64,000 nucleotides of DNA, taken from positions 2,232,001 to 2,296,000 of the forward strand of contig NZ_LT670844.1 of the NCBI RefSeq assembly GCF_900141755.1. Direction: 5' to 3'. Position 1 is the first letter of the stretch. Every line of letters starts with the position of its first letter. This DNA comes from Bradyrhizobium lablabi (GTDB lineage: Bacteria > Pseudomonadota > Alphaproteobacteria > Rhizobiales > Xanthobacteraceae). The translations under genes were made by a program, and so were the position numbers. Shown piece by piece: positions 43,203 through 52,602 of the stretch. The notes under the pieces were generated by a model. It ran no database searches, had not been told where the DNA came from, and was given only the letters and a program-made list of their open reading frames with translations.

Positions 43203-44333
43203 ATGAGTGACGTAAAAACGTTTCTGAGGGGGTTAGACGAGGCGATCCAGCGGGGGACGCCCGAAAGCCGCATGAAGGCGCTGTGGCATACCACCGATCT
43301 GATGATCACCGGCCGCTATAGCGAGGAAGAGATATGGACCTTCGGCGAGGTGATCGGACGGCTCGCGGATGAGATCGAAGTGGCAACCCGGGCGCAGCTT
43401 TCCAAGCAGCTCGCCCGCTTCGACCAGGCCCCGGTCAATATCATTCACAAGCTTGCCTTCGACGACGAGATCGAAGTCGCAGGACCCGTGCTCCAGGAGT
43501 CCGAGCGATTGGAGCCTTACGCCCTGATCGCCAACGCCTGCCTCAAGAGCCAGACGCATCTGCTCGCGATCTCGAAACGAAAATCGCTCGACGAGACGGT
43601 CACCGACGAACTGGTGACGCGCGGCGATCAGGAGGTCGTGAAGTCGGTCGCTACCAACAACGGCGCGCGTTTCTCGGATTTCGGCTTTCTGCACATGATC
43701 AAGCGCGCCGAAGGCGATTCGATCCTCGCCGAGCAGCTCGGGCTGCGCAAGGACATCCCAAGGCATGTGTTTCAGCAGCTGATCGCCAAAGCGTCGGAAG
43801 ACGTGAGAAAGCGGCTGGAACGCGAGCGGCCCGGCATGGTCGATCAGATTCAGTCCTCGGTGACCGACGTCGCGGGCGAGCTGCAGTCGAAATTCGGCCC
43901 GGTTTCGCGAACCTATTTCGTCGCCAAGCGGGTGGTGGCGACGCAGCACCGGCTGGGCAATTTGAACGAGACCAGCATATCGCTGTACGCGCGGTCTCAT
44001 AAGATCGAAGAGGTCACCATCGGACTGTCCTTGCTGTGCGCGTTGCCGGGCGACGTGATCGAACGGGCCCTGCTGGACAAGAACAGGGAAATGCTCTTGA
44101 TTCTCTGCAAGGCCCTCGATTTTTCGTGGGCGACGACGATGTCGCTGCTGTTCCTTGGCGCCAAGGATCACCGCATCACTGCTCAGGACCTCAGTGACCT
44201 GGAAAAGGAATTCGGCCGCCTCAATCTCGAGACATCCCGCAGCGTTCTGAAATTCTATCAGTCGCGCAAGAATGCCGCGGTTGCCGATTCCAACGCGCGA
44301 CGGCAGTCCACCGCCGCGGGTGCATCGAGATGA
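43203..44333 (+). CDS. DUF2336 family protein (copy 2)
   Basis: 376 residues from the ATG at 43203. Helical throughout, with no signal peptide or membrane segment. It is homologous along its length to the product at 14262-15368; shared blocks include the N-terminal DLxIxGxxSxxxI-type segment (TDLMITGRYSEEEI) and LDFSWATTMSLLFLGAKDHR against IDLSWETTKAILTLQAGRGG. The tail after 360 is basic and disordered. Its stop overlaps the next start (ATGA), so it is cotranslated with the small gene at 44330. Confidence 0.87.
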   Translation: MSDVKTFLRGLDEAIQRGTPESRMKALWHTTDLMITGRYSEEEIWTFGEVIGRLADEIEVATRAQLSKQLARFDQAPVNIIHKLAFDDEIEVAGPVLQESERLEPYALIANACLKSQTHLLAISKRKSLDETVTDELVTRGDQEVVKSVATNNGARFSDFGFLHMIKRAEGDSILAEQLGLRKDIPRHVFQQLIAKASEDVRKRLERERPGMVDQIQSSVTDVAGELQSKFGPVSRTYFVAKRVVATQHRLGNLNETSISLYARSHKIEEVTIGLSLLCALPGDVIERALLDKNREMLLILCKALDFSWATTMSLLFLGAKDHRITAQDLSDLEKEFGRLNLETSRSVLKFYQSRKNAAVADSNARRQSTAAGASR

Positions 44334-44584
44334 GCGATCTGAAATTTGGCGGAGGAGCATCGGCAATGACATTCGGCACAGCCGCTCTTAAACGCCCCGG
44401 CGTCGCATCCGATGAACCGCAGGCGGACAAATCGCTGGATGCGGCATGGCTCGTGCTCGAAGCCGCCAACGATCTCGGCGACCATGCAACCGTCGAAGTG
44501 TGCCGGCGGGTCATCGATGCGGGCCTGAACGGAACACCTGCCTCGCCCTCCGAACTGCAACTCATTCTCGATTATTTCAGATGA
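44330..44584 (+). CDS. small hypothetical protein coupled to DUF2336
   Basis: 84 residues. The start overlaps the DUF2336 stop by four bases, which strongly supports it as a real gene. The C-terminal half is helical and amphipathic (DAAWLVLEAANDLGDHATVE, then VCRRVIDAGLNG) and ends in LILDYFR. No known domain. The tight coupling suggests that it acts with the DUF2336 protein. Confidence 0.75.
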   Translation: MSDLKFGGGASAMTFGTAALKRPGVASDEPQADKSLDAAWLVLEAANDLGDHATVEVCRRVIDAGLNGTPASPSELQLILDYFR

Positions 44585-44796
44585 ATCCGGCGCCGTGCCG
44601 GATTTGCGGACGCCTGCCCTGAAGGCGGACCGGTCCCTGCCCGGCTAACCTCCCCATACGGCCTGGCTCACGACGCTTGCGCGATTGCCGGGGCGTCCCT
44701 ATTTGTCGGTGCCACGCCCGTTTCGATCCGGCCCCCAATCCGCAAAGCCGCGGCCGGCCTCATTTTTCGATTTCCCCAGTGATCATCAAGCCAGGC

Positions 44797-45720
44797 ATGT
44801 CCCCCATTATATCTGTTGCAAATCTGTCGAAAATCTACGGCTCCGGTTTCAAGGCGCTTGACAACATCAACCTGGAAATCCGCCGCGGTGAGATCTTCGC
44901 GCTGCTGGGCCCGAACGGCGCCGGCAAGACCACGCTGATCAGCATCATCTGCGGCATCGCCAATCCGACCCACGGCAAGGTCCTGGTCGACGGCCACGAC
45001 ATCATCAAATCCTATCGCGCGGCGCGATCGCTGATCGGCTTGGTGCCGCAGGAACTGCACACCGACGCTTTCGAATCAGTGTGGGCGACGGTGAGCTTCA
45101 GCCGCGGCCTGTTCGGCAAGCCGAAAAACCCCGCCCATATTGAAAAGGTGCTGAAGGACCTGTCGCTGTGGGACAAGAAGGACGCCAAGATCGTCACTTT
45201 GTCCGGTGGCATGAAGCGCCGGGTGATGATCGCCAAAGCGCTGTCGCACGAACCGCAGATCTTGTTTCTCGATGAGCCGACCGCCGGCGTCGACGTCGAA
45301 CTGCGCAAGGGCATGTGGGAAGTGGTGCGGCAGCTGCAGGCCTCCGGCGTCACCATTATCCTCACCACGCATTACATCGAGGAGGCCGAGGAAATGGCCG
45401 ACCGCATCGGCGTCATCAACAAGGGCGAGATCATCCTGGTCGAGGAGAAAGCCAAGCTGATGGAAAAGCTCGGCAAGAAGCAGTTGAAGCTGCATCTGCA
45501 AGGCAAGATCGATGCGATCCCGTCGGCGCTTACGCCCTATAACCTCGAACTGTCAGATGAAGGCTGCCAGCTGACTTACAATTACGACACCAAGGGCGAG
45601 CGCACCGGCATCACCAGCCTGCTCAGCGACCTCCGCAACGCCGGCATCCGCTTTTCCGATCTCGACACCACCCAGTCGACGCTGGAAGACATCTTCGTCA
45701 GCCTGGTGAGGGCGCCATGA
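44797..45720 (+). CDS. ABC transporter ATP-binding protein (ABC-2 exporter)
   Basis: 307 residues from the ATG at 44797 ([20 protein letters not shown]). Walker [10 protein letters not shown], signature LSGGMKRR and Walker [13 protein letters not shown] are intact, and a C-terminal regulatory extension of about 80 residues follows. The family includes exporters of drugs, polysaccharides and nodulation factors (NodI-like). Its stop overlaps the permease start by four bases, so the two form one export complex. The open frame upstream to 44677 is not needed. Confidence 0.9.
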   Translation: MSPIISVANLSKIYGSGFKALDNINLEIRRGEIFALLGPNGAGKTTLISIICGIANPTHGKVLVDGHDIIKSYRAARSLIGLVPQELHTDAFESVWATVSFSRGLFGKPKNPAHIEKVLKDLSLWDKKDAKIVTLSGGMKRRVMIAKALSHEPQILFLDEPTAGVDVELRKGMWEVVRQLQASGVTIILTTHYIEEAEEMADRIGVINKGEIILVEEKAKLMEKLGKKQLKLHLQGKIDAIPSALTPYNLELSDEGCQLTYNYDTKGERTGITSLLSDLRNAGIRFSDLDTTQSTLEDIFVSLVRAP

Positions 45721-46478
45721 ATTTCAGGGCGGTCCGCGCGATCTATCTGTTCGAAATGGCGCGCACCTGGCGCACGATCCTGCAGAGCATCGTCTCGCCG
45801 GTGGTTTCGACGTCGCTGTATTTCGTGGTGTTCGGCGCGGCAATCGGCTCGCGCATCACCTCGGTCGAAGGCGTCAGTTACGGCACTTTCATCGTGCCGG
45901 GGCTGGTGATGCTGTCGGTCTTGACGCAGAGCATCGCCAACGCCTCGTTCGGCATCTACTTCCCGAAATTCGTCGGCACGATCTACGAATTGCTGTCGGC
46001 GCCGATCTCCTATTTCGAGATCGTGCTCGGCTATGTCGGCGCCGCCGCCACCAAATCCATCGTGCTCGGCCTGATCATCCTCGCCACCGCCGGCCTGTTC
46101 GTGCCGCTGCAGATTCACCATCCCTGGTGGATGCTGACGTTCCTGGTGCTGACCGCGGTGACCTTCAGCCTGTTCGGCTTCATCATCGGCATCTGGGCCG
46201 ACGGTTTCGAAAAACTGCAGATGATCCCGATGCTGGTGGTGACGCCGCTGACCTTCCTCGGCGGCAGTTTTTATTCGGTCAACATGCTGCCCTCGGGCTG
46301 GCGCACCATCACGCTGTTGAACCCGGTGGTCTATCTGATTTCCGGCTTCCGCTGGAGCTTTTACGAGATCGCCGACGTCAGCGTCACCCTGAGCTTCGGC
46401 ATGACGCTGTCGTTCCTCGCCATCTGCATGGTCGTGGTGTGGTGGATCTTTAAGACGGGTTATCGAATCAAGAACTGA
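45717..46478 (+). CDS. ABC-2 type transporter permease
   Basis: 253 residues with six membrane helices in the ABC-2/NodJ arrangement ([60 protein letters not shown]). It is the inner-membrane half of the exporter whose ATPase overlaps it upstream. No outer-membrane or periplasmic partner is adjacent. The exported substrate is unknown. Confidence 0.9.
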   Translation: MNFRAVRAIYLFEMARTWRTILQSIVSPVVSTSLYFVVFGAAIGSRITSVEGVSYGTFIVPGLVMLSVLTQSIANASFGIYFPKFVGTIYELLSAPISYFEIVLGYVGAAATKSIVLGLIILATAGLFVPLQIHHPWWMLTFLVLTAVTFSLFGFIIGIWADGFEKLQMIPMLVVTPLTFLGGSFYSVNMLPSGWRTITLLNPVVYLISGFRWSFYEIADVSVTLSFGMTLSFLAICMVVVWWIFKTGYRIKN

Positions 46479-46487
46479 CGGCGCAGC

Positions 46488-46590
46488 CGTCATTCCGGGG
46501 CGCATCGAAGATGCGAACCTCAGATGTGCAATTGCACATCGGGGAATCTCGAGATTCCGGGTTCGCGCTAACGCGCGCCCCGGAATGACG
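46488..46590. repeat. multi-palindrome repeat after the ABC-2 operon
   Basis: Outer arms CGTCATTCCGGGGCGC (46488-46503) and GCGCCCCGGAATGACG (46575-46590) pair perfectly. Inside are two further perfect palindromes: GATGTGCAATTGCACATC (46523-46540) and GAATCTCGAGATTC (46544-46557). It lies between convergent genes and shares its outer arm and the second inner palindrome with the repeat at 60541-60683. It could end transcription from both sides. Confidence 0.8.
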
Positions 46591-46593
46591 TTG

Positions 46594-46908
46594 CTAGTGG
46601 AAGCAGTGGAAACGATCGTAGCGGTCGTAGTAGCCGCGGCAGCGGTAGCGATGCCCATAGGGAATTCCGAACACCCCATGAATGGCGCCCACCGCGCCGC
46701 CGACACCGGCACCGACGGCGCCGCCAACCACCCCGCCTACCGGGCCGGCAACCCGGTTGCCTTCCGCCGCCCCTTCTTGCGCGCCGCGCACGATGCCTTG
46801 CGTATGACCTGCGCGGGGGATTGCGAGCAATGCGAGGGCAAGGGCCGCGGCCGCAAGGAATTTTGCCGGTAAACCTTCCGGCATCGTTGCCGCCTTGATC
46901 TTGTTCAT
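46594..46908 (-). CDS. exported glycine-zipper protein
   Basis: 104 residues from the ATG at 46908, preceded by AAGGA. A signal peptide (AKFLAAAALALALLAIPRAG) ends near HTQG. The mature part has a glycine-zipper stretch (GPVGGVVGGAVGAGVGGAVG) and an aromatic/basic C-terminus (YRCRGYYDRYDRFHCFH). Such proteins associate with the cell envelope; the function is unknown. Monocistronic. Confidence 0.75.
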   Translation of the reverse strand: MNKIKAATMPEGLPAKFLAAAALALALLAIPRAGHTQGIVRGAQEGAAEGNRVAGPVGGVVGGAVGAGVGGAVGAIHGVFGIPYGHRYRCRGYYDRYDRFHCFH

Positions 46909-47200
46909 CTGAATTCCTTGGTTCTCGGCCGCGATTGCGCCGGTCGTGCGGGAATCTCCAACGCCGATGCGGCTAAATGGTTGCACGACTGTGACGAATT
47001 CGAGTCGGCACGATCCGGCAACACCTCACGAAAAATACCTCGGTCGGCTCGATAACACCCCACGGCCGCCTTGTTGGCGCCCTGCCGCACATTAACGATG
47101 CCCTCAACACGGCGCTGGAACCGAAGCCGAATTCCGGGCATATTGAGCGCGGGGGGACGGAGAGCGTGCTGCAGTCAGGGGCCCGGAGGCCAAGGTAAAG

Positions 47201-48001
47201 ATGCGTTCCTTCCTCGTTGCTTTCGCTGGCCTGATGCTGTTCGCCACCGGCGCCGCGCAGGCAAATGTTTCCATCACCGTCGACAAGAATAGCCAGCAGA
47301 TGACCGTCGCCGTCGATGGCGTCGAGCGCTACCATTGGCCGGTCTCGACCGGCATTCCCTCCTATGAGACGCCGAACGGCAGCTTCCGTACTTTCCGGAT
47401 GGAGGAAGACCACTACTCCAAGGAATTTGACGACGCGCCGATGCCGCACTCGATCTTCTTCACCAAGATCGGACACGCCATTCACGGCACCGATTCCGAA
47501 GCCAAGCTCGGTAGCCCGGCTTCGCACGGCTGCGTGCGGCTGTCGCGCGCCCACGCCGCGACGCTCTATGCGCTGGTGCAGGAGCAAGGCGTGCTCAACA
47601 CCACCGTGACGCTGACCGGCTCATCGCAGATCGCGCTGGCGCGCAATCCGCGACGCGGCGCCAATACCGCCGTCGCGCGCCGTGACCCGGCGCAACAGGA
47701 CGAACAGCTGTACAACTCCGCCGGCGAGCCCATCGTGCTGACGCCGCAACAGCCGGCGCAAGCCCAGTATCCGCAAGAGCGGCCCGATGACGGCTACATC
47801 TATCCGGCCGACGGCAATCCGGACGTGGCGCGCTATCCGGCGCCGCGCAGCGCCAACCGGCGGCTCTACGACGCACAGGCCTATCCGCAGCCTCAGCAGC
47901 GCAATTACTACGACAATCGCGGCTATGCGCCGCAGGCCCAATATCCGCCGCAGGTCTACGCGCCGCGGCCGTATTACCAGCCGCGCGGGTTTTTCAACTG
48001 A
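47201..48001 (+). CDS. L,D-transpeptidase (YkuD family)
   Basis: 266 residues. The signal peptide (MRSFLVAFAGLMLFATGAAQ) is followed by the YkuD catalytic domain (about 22-145) with the active-site motif SHGCVRLS, where Cys is 111 and His 109. The enzyme makes 3-3 peptidoglycan cross-links or attaches proteins to peptidoglycan in the periplasm. The C-terminal 120 residues are Gln/Pro/Tyr-rich and disordered. It precedes the ACP gene by 123 bp on the same strand, which may be coincidence. Confidence 0.9.
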   Translation: MRSFLVAFAGLMLFATGAAQANVSITVDKNSQQMTVAVDGVERYHWPVSTGIPSYETPNGSFRTFRMEEDHYSKEFDDAPMPHSIFFTKIGHAIHGTDSEAKLGSPASHGCVRLSRAHAATLYALVQEQGVLNTTVTLTGSSQIALARNPRRGANTAVARRDPAQQDEQLYNSAGEPIVLTPQQPAQAQYPQERPDDGYIYPADGNPDVARYPAPRSANRRLYDAQAYPQPQQRNYYDNRGYAPQAQYPPQVYAPRPYYQPRGFFN

Positions 48002-48124
48002 CAGGGCGCGCCGGCTTGTTGATCAAGCCCGCCACCCTTCAGCCATCATCCGCCGCCGGTCCGCAAAATTGACATTCCGCGGACCGCCCGTATTGTCACC
48101 ACTCTTCTTTGTTGGTGATCAGAC

Positions 48125-48379
48125 ATGACGCAAGAGCAAATCTCGGAACTTTGTGTTGCTTCGCTGGCCAAGGTCCTGCGCTTGCCTAAGGACCGGGTCG
48201 AGACCGACACAAAATTCAACCGGCTCGGGCTGGACTCGGCGATGGTCGTCTATGTCATGATGGAGCTGGAGGAGAAGCTCGACGTCGAGCTCTCGCCGGA
48301 CGATTTTTACGATCATCCGACCATTATTCAGCTCTCCCGTTTTCTCGCCGAGAAGCTTGCAACGCGTTCTGCCGCTTAA
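48125..48379 (+). CDS. acyl carrier protein
   Basis: 84 residues, the normal size. The phosphopantetheine-attachment motif is LGLDSAMV with Ser 38, and the acidic helix II (MMELEEKLDVELS) is present. It differs from a fatty-acid-synthesis ACP in its basic segment KVLRLPKDRVETDTKFNR. The acyl-AMP ligase starts 31 bp downstream, so the ligase probably charges this carrier. With the MBOAT and SGNH genes it fits the DltC place in a Dlt-like pathway. Confidence 0.93.
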   Translation: MTQEQISELCVASLAKVLRLPKDRVETDTKFNRLGLDSAMVVYVMMELEEKLDVELSPDDFYDHPTIIQLSRFLAEKLATRSAA

Positions 48380-48410
48380 GGGCCTGCGGCCGCCGGGCAT
48401 CGTTACCGAC

Positions 48411-50129
48411 ATGGAAACGTTTTCCTCGCTTGTGACGCTGCTCGCGCATCGCGCGCAATCCCAGCCGGATGACCGTGCCTACCTATTCCTCTCGGACCGC
48501 GGCACGGAAGAAGCCGCTCTGACCTTTCGCGAGTTGCAGGATGCCGCGCAGGCGCTGGCGGCACGGCTGACGAGAATGGCAAAGCCGGGGGACCGCGCCA
48601 TTCTGGTGTTTCCACCCGGCCTCGAATTCCTGGTCGCCTTCTTCGGATGCCTGATCGCGGGGGTGATCGCGGTGCCGATGATGGTGCCGCGCCGGCAGAG
48701 CGCGCGGGATTCCAGTGCCGGGATCATGGCGAATTGCGAGCCGGTGGTCGCGCTTACCAGCCCCGCTTTCGCAATCCGCAGCGATTTGCGGGCCCGGTTC
48801 GCAAGCGAACGGCTGCAGTGGCTCTCGGTCGAGCTGACCCAAATCGGGGACGGCGCGGCCGATCTGCCGCCACCCGCGCCGGAAGCGATCGCGTTTCTGC
48901 AATTTACCTCAGGCTCGACCTCCGATCCCAAGGGGGTCGCGGTCAGCCACGCCAATCTGCTCGCCAATCTGGAAATGATCCGGATCTCGCTCGGCAACAC
49001 CAGGCAATCGACCTATGTCAACTGGGTGCCGCTCTATCACGACATGGGATTGATCCTGAACGCGTTGCAGGCGCTCTATGTCGGCGCGCTCTGCGTCCTG
49101 ATGGCGCCGAACGCATTCATGCAGCGGCCGCTCAACTGGCTGCGGGCGATCCATCATTATCGCGCCGAGGTCGGCTGCAGCCCGAATTTCGGTTTTGACC
49201 TGTGCGTCAGCCGCTATCGCGCCGACCAGATGGAGGGCATCGATCTCTCCTCCTGGAAGGTCGCGCTCAACGGCGCCGAGCCGGTTCACGCCGAAACCAT
49301 AAGACGCTTCAGCGAGACCTTTGCCGGCCACGGTTTTAATCCCAACGCCACCTTCCCGGCCTACGGCATGGCGGAGGCGACCTTGCTGATCGCCGGTGGA
49401 AGGCGGGGCGCGGATCATGTGACGCGGGCCGTCAGCCGATCCGGTCTTCAGGCCCACGCGGTTCGTGCGCCGGTCGACGAATCCGACATTCAGACGCTGG
49501 TGGGCTGCGGCCGCGCGCTTACCGGCGAGCGGATCGCGATCGTCGATCCCGATGACTGCGTTCGATTGCCTTCCGGCCAGGTCGGTGAAATCTGGGTCGA
49601 CGGGCCGAATGTTGCGCGCTTCTATTGGCGCAACACTGAGGCCTCGAAGACCAATTTAAACGCGCAAATCGCGGGCGAAGGCGATGGGGCAAGCTGGCTG
49701 CGAACAGGCGACCTCGGCTTTTTGGATGAAGCCGGCGAATTGTTCATCACCGGCCGGATCAAGGACCTCGTCATTGTCAGAGGCATCAATCATTATCCGC
49801 AGGATATCGAGCACACCGTGCAAGCCTTGCACCCGGCGCTGCGCGAAAATTGCGGCGCGGTATTTTCGGTGACCGACGATGAGGGCGAGGAAATCCTCGT
49901 CGTCGTCCAGGAGATCGAGCGCACCGAGCGCAACCGGATCGATCCGGTTGAAATGACGGGCCTGATCCGCGAAGGGGTGGCGGAGCAGCACGAATTGTTC
50001 GCGCGCCACATCGTGCTGATCAGGCAAGGAAATTTGCCGAAGACCACCAGCGGCAAGATCCAGCGCAGCTTCACGCGCCGGCTGTGGCTCGAAGGACGGC
50101 TCGACGCCATGACGGCGGAAGCCGATTGA
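48411..50129 (+). CDS. fatty acyl-AMP ligase (FAAL-like)
   Basis: 572 residues of the adenylate-forming superfamily. The nucleotide-binding motif FTSGSTSDPKGV is at about 165-176, then YGMAEATL, TGDLGF and GRIKDLVIVRGINHYPQDIE, and the C-terminal catalytic Lys lies in TTSGKIQR. The GINHYPQDIE segment and the N-terminal pattern match ligases that pass fatty acyl-AMP to an ACP rather than to CoA. The gene is 31 bp downstream of the ACP gene. It stops 15 bp from the stop of the SGNH-like gene, which runs the other way. It would fill the DltA place, with a fatty acid instead of D-alanine. Confidence 0.9.
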   Translation: METFSSLVTLLAHRAQSQPDDRAYLFLSDRGTEEAALTFRELQDAAQALAARLTRMAKPGDRAILVFPPGLEFLVAFFGCLIAGVIAVPMMVPRRQSARDSSAGIMANCEPVVALTSPAFAIRSDLRARFASERLQWLSVELTQIGDGAADLPPPAPEAIAFLQFTSGSTSDPKGVAVSHANLLANLEMIRISLGNTRQSTYVNWVPLYHDMGLILNALQALYVGALCVLMAPNAFMQRPLNWLRAIHHYRAEVGCSPNFGFDLCVSRYRADQMEGIDLSSWKVALNGAEPVHAETIRRFSETFAGHGFNPNATFPAYGMAEATLLIAGGRRGADHVTRAVSRSGLQAHAVRAPVDESDIQTLVGCGRALTGERIAIVDPDDCVRLPSGQVGEIWVDGPNVARFYWRNTEASKTNLNAQIAGEGDGASWLRTGDLGFLDEAGELFITGRIKDLVIVRGINHYPQDIEHTVQALHPALRENCGAVFSVTDDEGEEILVVVQEIERTERNRIDPVEMTGLIREGVAEQHELFARHIVLIRQGNLPKTTSGKIQRSFTRRLWLEGRLDAMTAEAD

Positions 50130-50144
50130 TCAGAAATCGATTGA

Positions 50145-51149
50145 TCAAAATTCGATCTTGGCGGCCTCGCCGAGACGAAGGCTCGCGACAATGCCTTCTT
50201 GCACTTTGAGCGCGATTTTCGTCCGGTAATGATTGGTGTCGACGAAGTTCAGGGGATCGCGGGTCAGCGCATTATCGATCCGGTAATCGATCAGATTGCT
50301 ATGCGGCCGACCGGCCACGATGCGCTTGTACGCGGCCTTGCAGGCTTCGCCTTCCGCCGCCTCCCGGCTGCCGGGCCGCGGGACGATCGCATAGAAGATC
50401 GGGGGCATCAGCACCAGTACGGACACGTCAGCCGGAAGCTTTTTGACCGCGCCGTCGAGCAACGTTGCCAGCGGGAAACCATCACTGACCTGGCCCGTGA
50501 ATGCCGGCTCTTCCGCGGGCGTAATCGTTGGGTGCTTATCGCGGGGAAAAACATCCTCGTAGTTGAAGAAGCCGTCCGGCGCGGTGCGCTTCTGCACGCC
50601 ACGGAAGATCATGATCCGTTGATAGGCGTGATTGACCGCGCGCCAGGAGAACAGCCGGCCGGCATAGACCAGCGAGCTGTCGCCGTAGAGCCAGAACGGA
50701 AACGGATTTTTGAGCGGCGGCGCGGGATCGTGGGTGCACCAGGCGGGATCGGTAACGAACACAAGCGCACCGATATGCCGATGATGCCGCACGAAGAAAT
50801 CAAGGATCGCCAGCTGCCCGCGCGGATCGGAGCCAGGCGCGGTCAACTGCACGAAATGGTTGCCGGTCGCCTGCGACAGCTCCGCCGGATTGAGGCGCTG
50901 GCCGGTCGAATTGCCGAAGATCGCGGAATCGAATTGCGGATCGCGCGCCCGGCTGGCATTGGCGGTAACCTCAGTGGAATCGGCGACGCCCACGATGCCG
51001 AGCAGGCCGAACCGCCCGCTGTCATAGGGATCGACGGTGATCATGACGGCCAGCACCAACAGCGCGCCGAGCCCGAGCGCGCCGAGAAAGGCCGCCAGAC
51101 TCCGGCCGCATTGGATGGCGTCGTCAGAACTTGAAATAGACGAATTCAT
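50145..51149 (-). CDS. membrane-anchored SGNH/DltD-AlgJ-like protein
   Basis: 334 residues. One N-terminal membrane helix (about 17-38) places the rest outside the inner membrane. The block FGNSTGQRL (Ser 81) resembles the SGNH nucleophile region, and DTNHYR (Asp 304, His 307) the C-terminal Asp-His pair. These are the hallmarks of proteins that work with MBOAT acyltransferases (DltD, AlgJ/AlgX). It overlaps the MBOAT gene by 26 bp, so translation is coupled. It probably completes or controls acyl transfer to the acceptor. Confidence 0.82.
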   Translation of the reverse strand: MNSSISSSDDAIQCGRSLAAFLGALGLGALLVLAVMITVDPYDSGRFGLLGIVGVADSTEVTANASRARDPQFDSAIFGNSTGQRLNPAELSQATGNHFVQLTAPGSDPRGQLAILDFFVRHHRHIGALVFVTDPAWCTHDPAPPLKNPFPFWLYGDSSLVYAGRLFSWRAVNHAYQRIMIFRGVQKRTAPDGFFNYEDVFPRDKHPTITPAEEPAFTGQVSDGFPLATLLDGAVKKLPADVSVLVLMPPIFYAIVPRPGSREAAEGEACKAAYKRIVAGRPHSNLIDYRIDNALTRDPLNFVDTNHYRTKIALKVQEGIVASLRLGEAAKIEF

Positions 51150-52506
51150 AGACGTCCTGGTCTCCGAGTTCGATCAGTAGCGCCAGCATGGCGATACCCA
51201 GCAAACCGGCCAGCAGCGGTCTCGGCTTGCGGGTCAATAGCGCGATAACGTCCTGGCTCGCCGGCAACAGGCAGGCCGCAAGTGCTGCCACGATGATCGG
51301 CAACAGATGCCTCACCCGGCTCAGATCGGGCAAGGTTCCAAGGCCCTGAAAAACATGCGACGCGGCATCGAGCGTCCCGGCGCGGAAGATCACGCCGGTC
51401 AGCAGCACGACGGCGACGGTCAGCATCCATCCGAGCAGCGCCGGCAGTTTGGGACCAAAGCGGCGCCACAGCGAGCAAACCACCAGCGCCACGCCATGCA
51501 GCGTGCCCCAAAGTACAAACGTCCAGCTCGCGCCGTGCCACAGGCCGCACAGCGCCATGGTCAGAAGCAACGCCGCGAAGTACTGCACGGCGAGATACCG
51601 CCGCGGCAGGATGCGGGCATTGGCGAGCGGGTGAAACACATAGTCGCGCAGAAACAGCATTAGCGTCATGTGCCAGCGCTGCCAGAAATCCTGAATGTTG
51701 GTGGAGCGAAACGGCGCGTTGAAGTTGAACGGCAGTTGGATGCCGAACAAAAGCCCGAGGCCGATCGCGATGTCCGAATAGCCGGCGAAGTCGTAGAAAA
51801 TCTGGAAGCTGAAGCAGAGCGCCAGCCAGGACTCCCCGTCCGGCACCACACCGAGCCTGGCCTGTTCATAGATCGGATCGAGCAGTCTCCCCATCCGGTC
51901 GCCGAGCACGATCTTCTCGAACAGCCCCATCACGATAAAGGTTGTGCCGAGGCAGAACTGGCGCTGCCAGCCGGGCGCATACACTTGCCGGCCAAACTGG
52001 TGCATGACCTCGGACCATCGCGCCAGGGGTCCTGCGATCGCCTGCGGAAAGAACGCGATGTAGAGCGCGTAGCGGGGCAGCGGAAAGGTTGGCGCCTTGC
52101 CGCGCCGCAGATCGACCAGATACATGATGTGATGGAAGGTGAAGAACGAGATGCCGAGCGGCAGCACGATGTCGAAATGAGGCATCGGGCGGCCCAGAAC
52201 CAGGCCAAGATTGGTGGCAAAGAAGTTGGCGTATTTGAACACGCCGAGCACGGCCAGATCGATGACGATCGCGGCGGTCACGATCGCCTTCTGTTTTGTC
52301 CTTTCATAGGCCCGCATCGCCAGCCAGTTGACCAGGATCGACAGCGCCAGCAGCAGGATGAACGGCGGATTCCAGTAGCTGTAGAAGACGAACGACAGCA
52401 GCACCAGCGTCGCGATCCGCAGCCGTGGATGCGGATCGGCAAGGCGATAGAGCAGGATGGCGGCGGGCAGGAAGCCGAGCAGGAACGGATAATCGTTGAA
52501 CAGCAT
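51124..52506 (-). CDS. MBOAT family membrane O-acyltransferase (AlgI/DltB type)
   Basis: 460 residues with about 11 membrane helices. The family core is clear: FFPQAIAGPLARWSEV (153-168), FYDFAGYSDIAIGLGLLFGI (238-257), FWQRWHMTL and CGLWHGASWTFVLWGTLHG, with the conserved His at 324 and a second at 337. AlgI and DltB pass acyl groups from a cytoplasmic carrier to an extracytoplasmic acceptor. It is coupled to the SGNH-like gene and lies opposite the ACP/ligase pair. The desaturase gene is 97 bp upstream on the same strand. Confidence 0.92.
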   Translation of the reverse strand: MLFNDYPFLLGFLPAAILLYRLADPHPRLRIATLVLLSFVFYSYWNPPFILLLALSILVNWLAMRAYERTKQKAIVTAAIVIDLAVLGVFKYANFFATNLGLVLGRPMPHFDIVLPLGISFFTFHHIMYLVDLRRGKAPTFPLPRYALYIAFFPQAIAGPLARWSEVMHQFGRQVYAPGWQRQFCLGTTFIVMGLFEKIVLGDRMGRLLDPIYEQARLGVVPDGESWLALCFSFQIFYDFAGYSDIAIGLGLLFGIQLPFNFNAPFRSTNIQDFWQRWHMTLMLFLRDYVFHPLANARILPRRYLAVQYFAALLLTMALCGLWHGASWTFVLWGTLHGVALVVCSLWRRFGPKLPALLGWMLTVAVVLLTGVIFRAGTLDAASHVFQGLGTLPDLSRVRHLLPIIVAALAACLLPASQDVIALLTRKPRPLLAGLLGIAMLALLIELGDQDVYEFVYFKF

Positions 52507-52602
52507 CGGTCTACGATCCCGGGCATTTCGCCATGTGCGCCTGCTCGCCTTTATTCAAATCGGGCACGCCTGCATCACCGGTTTTCCCGGGAGACTTCTT
52601 GA

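Noticed and set aside
48411..50129. True DltA (D-alanine ligase) or acyl-CoA synthetase
   Set aside because: The C-terminal GINHYPQDIE pattern and the adjacent ACP favour a fatty acyl-AMP ligase. Activity on D-alanine is not excluded but is not supported.
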